DNA of 64,000 nt from Pseudomonas syringae. GTDB taxonomy: Bacteria; Pseudomonadota; Gammaproteobacteria; Pseudomonadales; Pseudomonadaceae. The notes under the pieces were generated by a model. That model was not told the origin of the DNA. It searched no databases and saw nothing but the letters and a program-made list of their open reading frames with translations. The stretch is from contig NZ_WKEQ01000003.1 in NCBI RefSeq assembly GCF_021605415.1, forward strand, positions 164,459 to 228,458, in the 5' to 3' direction. The position numbers were made by a program, and so were the translations under genes. The number at the start of each line of letters is the position of its first letter. The first letter of the stretch is position 1. Shown here in pieces: positions 61,559 through 64,000 of this stretch.

Positions 61559-61712
61559 CCAATGCATGGCAGCTATCCCGCGTCTCACCAACGCCCTTAC
61601 GACTCAGAACCGTCAGCAGCACCAGTTCGTATGCGAGATTCAGACCGACACAGCACATCCCGCAGAACATCAGACTCAGCCGGCGTTCATTCATCAATCG
61701 TTTCGGATGTGA
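61461..61712 (+). CDS. Small phage-type protein
   Basis: 83 residues, MTALLLLYLCTDATRTNCQM onward, with a hydrophobic N terminus and several Cys residues. It starts inside the 3' end of the primase fragment in another frame, an arrangement familiar from Pseudomonas prophages. Function is unknown. Confidence 0.5.
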   Translation: MTALLLLYLCTDATRTNCQMLPTQYWQGSNAYDQCMAAIPRLTNALTTQNRQQHQFVCEIQTDTAHPAEHQTQPAFIHQSFRM

Positions 61713-61725
61713 TCGGGAGACGCTT

Positions 61726-61935
61726 TTGAACAATGGTAAGTCCTTCCCTTGGAATCTCGACCTGACCGGCGTCTGCGACCAATGCAACAAATCCCGCGCC
61801 CACGGCAACCACCAAAAGTGCAGCAGAGCGGGCCAGGCGCTCAATGCTCAACGAAGGGCTGAGGAGGCCCAAACAGAGTCTGCAACCAAGCCTAGAAAAA
61901 GTGCCGGATTGTTCTGGTTACTTCGCCAACAGTGA
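61726..61935 (+). CDS. Small phage-type zinc-finger-like protein
   Basis: 69 residues from a TTG start (GGGAG seven to eight bases ahead): NNGKSFPWNLDLTGVCDQCN then HGNHQKCS. The CxxC...H...C arrangement suggests a zinc site. It precedes a terminator and the integrase. Start and function are uncertain. Confidence 0.5.
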   Translation: MNNGKSFPWNLDLTGVCDQCNKSRAHGNHQKCSRAGQALNAQRRAEEAQTESATKPRKSAGLFWLLRQQ

Positions 61936-61962
61936 TCGGCAACACTAAAACCGCAATACATC

Positions 61963-61985
61963 AGGCCCGGCGACGGGCCTTTTTT
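61963..61985 (+). terminator. Intrinsic terminator before the integrase
   Basis: AGGCCCG-GCGA-CGGGCCT followed by TTTTT separates the small phage genes from the integrase gene. Confidence 0.85.
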
Positions 61986-62028
61986 CTTCCAAGACGTTGG
62001 ATCTTTAATACATCGCGTGGGAGCGTAA

Positions 62029-63195
62029 ATGGCAGATGGCGTAGAGGCCCGTGGCAATTCGGTGCGGGTCTATTTCCGTTTCAATGGTGAGCTGTGCCGG
62101 GAGCTGGTGCCCGGTGGCAACACACCGGCAAACCGGGAGCATGCAAAGCGTCTGGTGACAGTGATCGAATACGAGATACAGGCCGGTACCTTCGATTACC
62201 GCCGGCATTTTCCCGAGTCAACCAAGCTCGCCGAGAACAGCTTTGGGCATTACCTGGACCTGTGGCTGACGATCAAGAGCAACAGCGTGGCAGCGACCTC
62301 TTTCCGTGGGTACAAGAACAAGGCTGAGGTTCACGTGCGGCCGCGTTGGGGTGACATTCAGATCGACCAGATTGACCACCTGGACCTGCAAGAGTGGATT
62401 CAGGGGCCGCTGTCGAAGCGCCTGAAGAACAAGACCATCCGCGACATCATCAGCAATGTGCGCCAAGTGTTCAGGCTCTACCGCACCCGGAAGAAGGTCG
62501 CACACGACCCAACCGAGGGGTTATTCGTGCGTCTGCCCGATCCAGAGGCGCCGGACCCGTTCACTAGAGCAGAAATCAAGCAGATCCTCGAAACACCCAC
62601 CAACCGCACCCAGGAACTGCTGATGGTGCAGTTCATGATTTGGGCAGGCCCACGGGTGTCGGAGACCATCGCGCTGGCGTGGGAGGACGTCGATCTGAAA
62701 CAAGGAACGGTGACTTTCCGCAGGTCAAAGGTGCGGGGGGCCTATCGCGTGACGAAGACTCGGCGCTCTACGCGCAAGGTGCGTCTGCTTGAGCCCGCGT
62801 GGGATGCACTGCGCAAACTGGACGCCATCAACCAGCTCAAGACCGTGGACACTGTCGACGTCGTCGAGCGGGACAATAAAACCGTCCGCAAGCACAAGCT
62901 GCACTTTGTATTCCTGAACACCAAGAGCGGCCTGCCGCACGTCAGCGACTTTGTCGTGAGGGACAGGTTCTTCAAAGCGCACTTGAAAGCGGCCGGCGTT
63001 CGTTATCGCGGACCTGGCCAGTGCCGACACACCTACGCCAGTCAGTTGCTCACCACCGGCGTGGCATCGGTCGACTGGATCGCGGAGCAGATGGGCCATA
63101 CCAGCGCGAACATGATCCGTCAGCACTACGGTATGTGGATCAACGAGGACGGCCCGGACGTCGTTGGCATGCTGCAGAACGCCCTAGGACTATAG
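62029..63195 (+). CDS. Tyrosine recombinase / phage integrase
   Basis: 388 residues. An N-terminal arm-binding region precedes a SAM-like core-binding domain (about 75-165) and the catalytic domain (about 175-380). R209 (AGPRVSE), R333 (CRHTYAS), H357 (GHTSANM) and Y367 (RQHYGMW) are in place. The His of the box II HxxR motif is replaced (GQCR), a variation also seen in other phage integrases. It appears intact and marks the right part of the decayed prophage. No tRNA or att core is visible nearby. Confidence 0.9.
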   Translation: MADGVEARGNSVRVYFRFNGELCRELVPGGNTPANREHAKRLVTVIEYEIQAGTFDYRRHFPESTKLAENSFGHYLDLWLTIKSNSVAATSFRGYKNKAEVHVRPRWGDIQIDQIDHLDLQEWIQGPLSKRLKNKTIRDIISNVRQVFRLYRTRKKVAHDPTEGLFVRLPDPEAPDPFTRAEIKQILETPTNRTQELLMVQFMIWAGPRVSETIALAWEDVDLKQGTVTFRRSKVRGAYRVTKTRRSTRKVRLLEPAWDALRKLDAINQLKTVDTVDVVERDNKTVRKHKLHFVFLNTKSGLPHVSDFVVRDRFFKAHLKAAGVRYRGPGQCRHTYASQLLTTGVASVDWIAEQMGHTSANMIRQHYGMWINEDGPDVVGMLQNALGL

Positions 63196-63261
63196 TCAGA
63201 CAAGGGGCGCTGTGAAATGATCCAAGCAATCGCCCTGATACACCAAGCGAAGGAACTGCTT

Positions 63262-64000
63262 ATGCCAGTGATGCATTTGTTCATAGACACAAATATCTTC
63301 TTGAATTTCTACACCTATCCCGACGATGACGACGGAGTCATAGATGAATTACTTGAAATTGTCGGTCCGAACAAGATAGTTCTGCATCTTCCAAAACAGG
63401 TAGAAAATGAGTTTGAGCGAAATAGGGAATCAAAACTCCATGGCGCTGTCACCGAATTCCAGAATAGCAAGTTCCCTAACGCGGTACCAAACCACATGCG
63501 AGGAACGGAAGCTGCAAGAAATTATCAGGAGGCTATAAAAATTGCAGAGTCTGCAAAGAAGACTTTGATAGCCAACGCTACGGGGCTCGCCTTGCAAAAT
63601 GATTTACCTGTAGATAAAAAAATAAAGGAAATATTCAACAAATCACTAAAATACGACGAGGACGATGCAATTTTCAAACTTGCCATTGAACGCTCGCAAC
63701 GAGGCAACCCTCCAGGCAAAGGAGAAAGCGTTGGTGACAGGTATAACTGGGAAGTTCTACTGAAGCACGTACCGGCTGGAGATCTACACATCGTATCTAA
63801 GGATGGTGACTATGCCTCTCCTCTTGCGAACCTAGACAAAAGAACAGTCAAAGCGAAGCGATACCTTTCCGAGGAGTGGTCAAAGAAAAAAGAAGATGGA
63901 TCTCTTCACATCTATACAAACATTAAGTCTGTAATTGCGCATTACAAAAAACTCGTGCAACAGCCTGAGGTTCCAGAGCCTCCGCCGATAGACCTTGATG
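63262..64000 (+). CDS. PIN-like domain protein (partial, runs off window)
   Basis: At least 246 codons without a stop. It opens MPVMHLFIDTNIFLNFY with the first PIN acid; further acids occur in QVENEFERNRE, KYDEDDAIF and HIVSKDGDY, consistent with a four-acid PIN-type nuclease site of the DUF4935-like group. It is visibly AT-richer than its neighbours, with many AAA/GAA/AAT codons, suggesting separate acquisition. An in-frame ATG at 63217 is an alternative start; AAGGAA before 63262 favours the latter. The C terminus is outside the window. Confidence 0.75.
   Translation, partial: MPVMHLFIDTNIFLNFYTYPDDDDGVIDELLEIVGPNKIVLHLPKQVENEFERNRESKLHGAVTEFQNSKFPNAVPNHMRGTEAARNYQEAIKIAESAKKTLIANATGLALQNDLPVDKKIKEIFNKSLKYDEDDAIFKLAIERSQRGNPPGKGESVGDRYNWEVLLKHVPAGDLHIVSKDGDYASPLANLDKRTVKAKRYLSEEWSKKKEDGSLHIYTNIKSVIAHYKKLVQQPEVPEPPPIDLD

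Noticed and set aside
62029..64000. Search for a tRNA gene or att core next to the integrase
   Set aside because: No tRNA-like cloverleaf or convincing direct repeat was found by eye; the attachment site may be outside the window or lost.

Overview
The window is chromosomal DNA of a Pseudomonas, most likely of the P. fluorescens group. The evidence is the oprF-sigX-cmpX-crfX-cmaX-rraA-estX-ppsA-ppsR block, the nasST/nasA/nirBD/nasC/cobA nitrate-assimilation cluster next to it, the GC-rich codon use, and several families of Pseudomonas REP/REPIN repeats between genes. No rRNA, tRNA or CRISPR array was seen. All identifications come from reading the sequence and from remembered family motifs; no database search was run.

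Layout. 1-11.4 kb holds housekeeping genes: a GntR regulator divergent from a BenE-type transporter, yggL, dacB (PBP4), a CHASE-PAS-GGDEF cyclase, rlmKL, rmf and pyrD. 11.4-23.2 kb is nitrate assimilation. It has three transcription units (nasST, nasA-kinase/phosphatase, nirBD-nasC-cobA), each with a sigma54 -24/-12 promoter followed by a leader carrying ANTAR-type hexaloop hairpins and an intrinsic terminator. 23.2-32.4 kb holds the oprF/sigX envelope-stress block and the ppsA/ppsR pair. 32.5-41.1 kb is the 2-methylcitrate operon with its GntR regulator. 41.4-44.5 kb is a retropepsin / inactive transglutaminase / ATP-grasp operon. pabB and cysH follow, then an NCS1 transporter with a racemase-like gene, a LysR-SDR pair, a HAD phosphatase, two small acidic proteins, and a tandem pair of glycine-zipper proteins.

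From about 54.5 kb the window becomes accessory. It contains a LysM-like protein with a hydrophobic glycine-rich C terminus followed by two paralogous small membrane proteins, read here as a candidate pore-forming toxin with duplicated immunity genes. Next are fused fragments of a P2-like phage portal and terminase, and an IS66-family element whose 18-bp inverted repeats enclose tnpA-tnpB-tnpC plus an OsmC-family gene. After it come a truncated phage primase/helicase, two small phage genes, a tyrosine integrase, and an AT-rich PIN-domain gene that runs off the right edge. This is a decayed prophage/island.

The most notable signals are the NasT-type leader in front of nasST itself (possible autoregulation by antitermination), the three-hexaloop nirB leader, the toxin/double-immunity locus, and the OsmC passenger inside the IS66 element.
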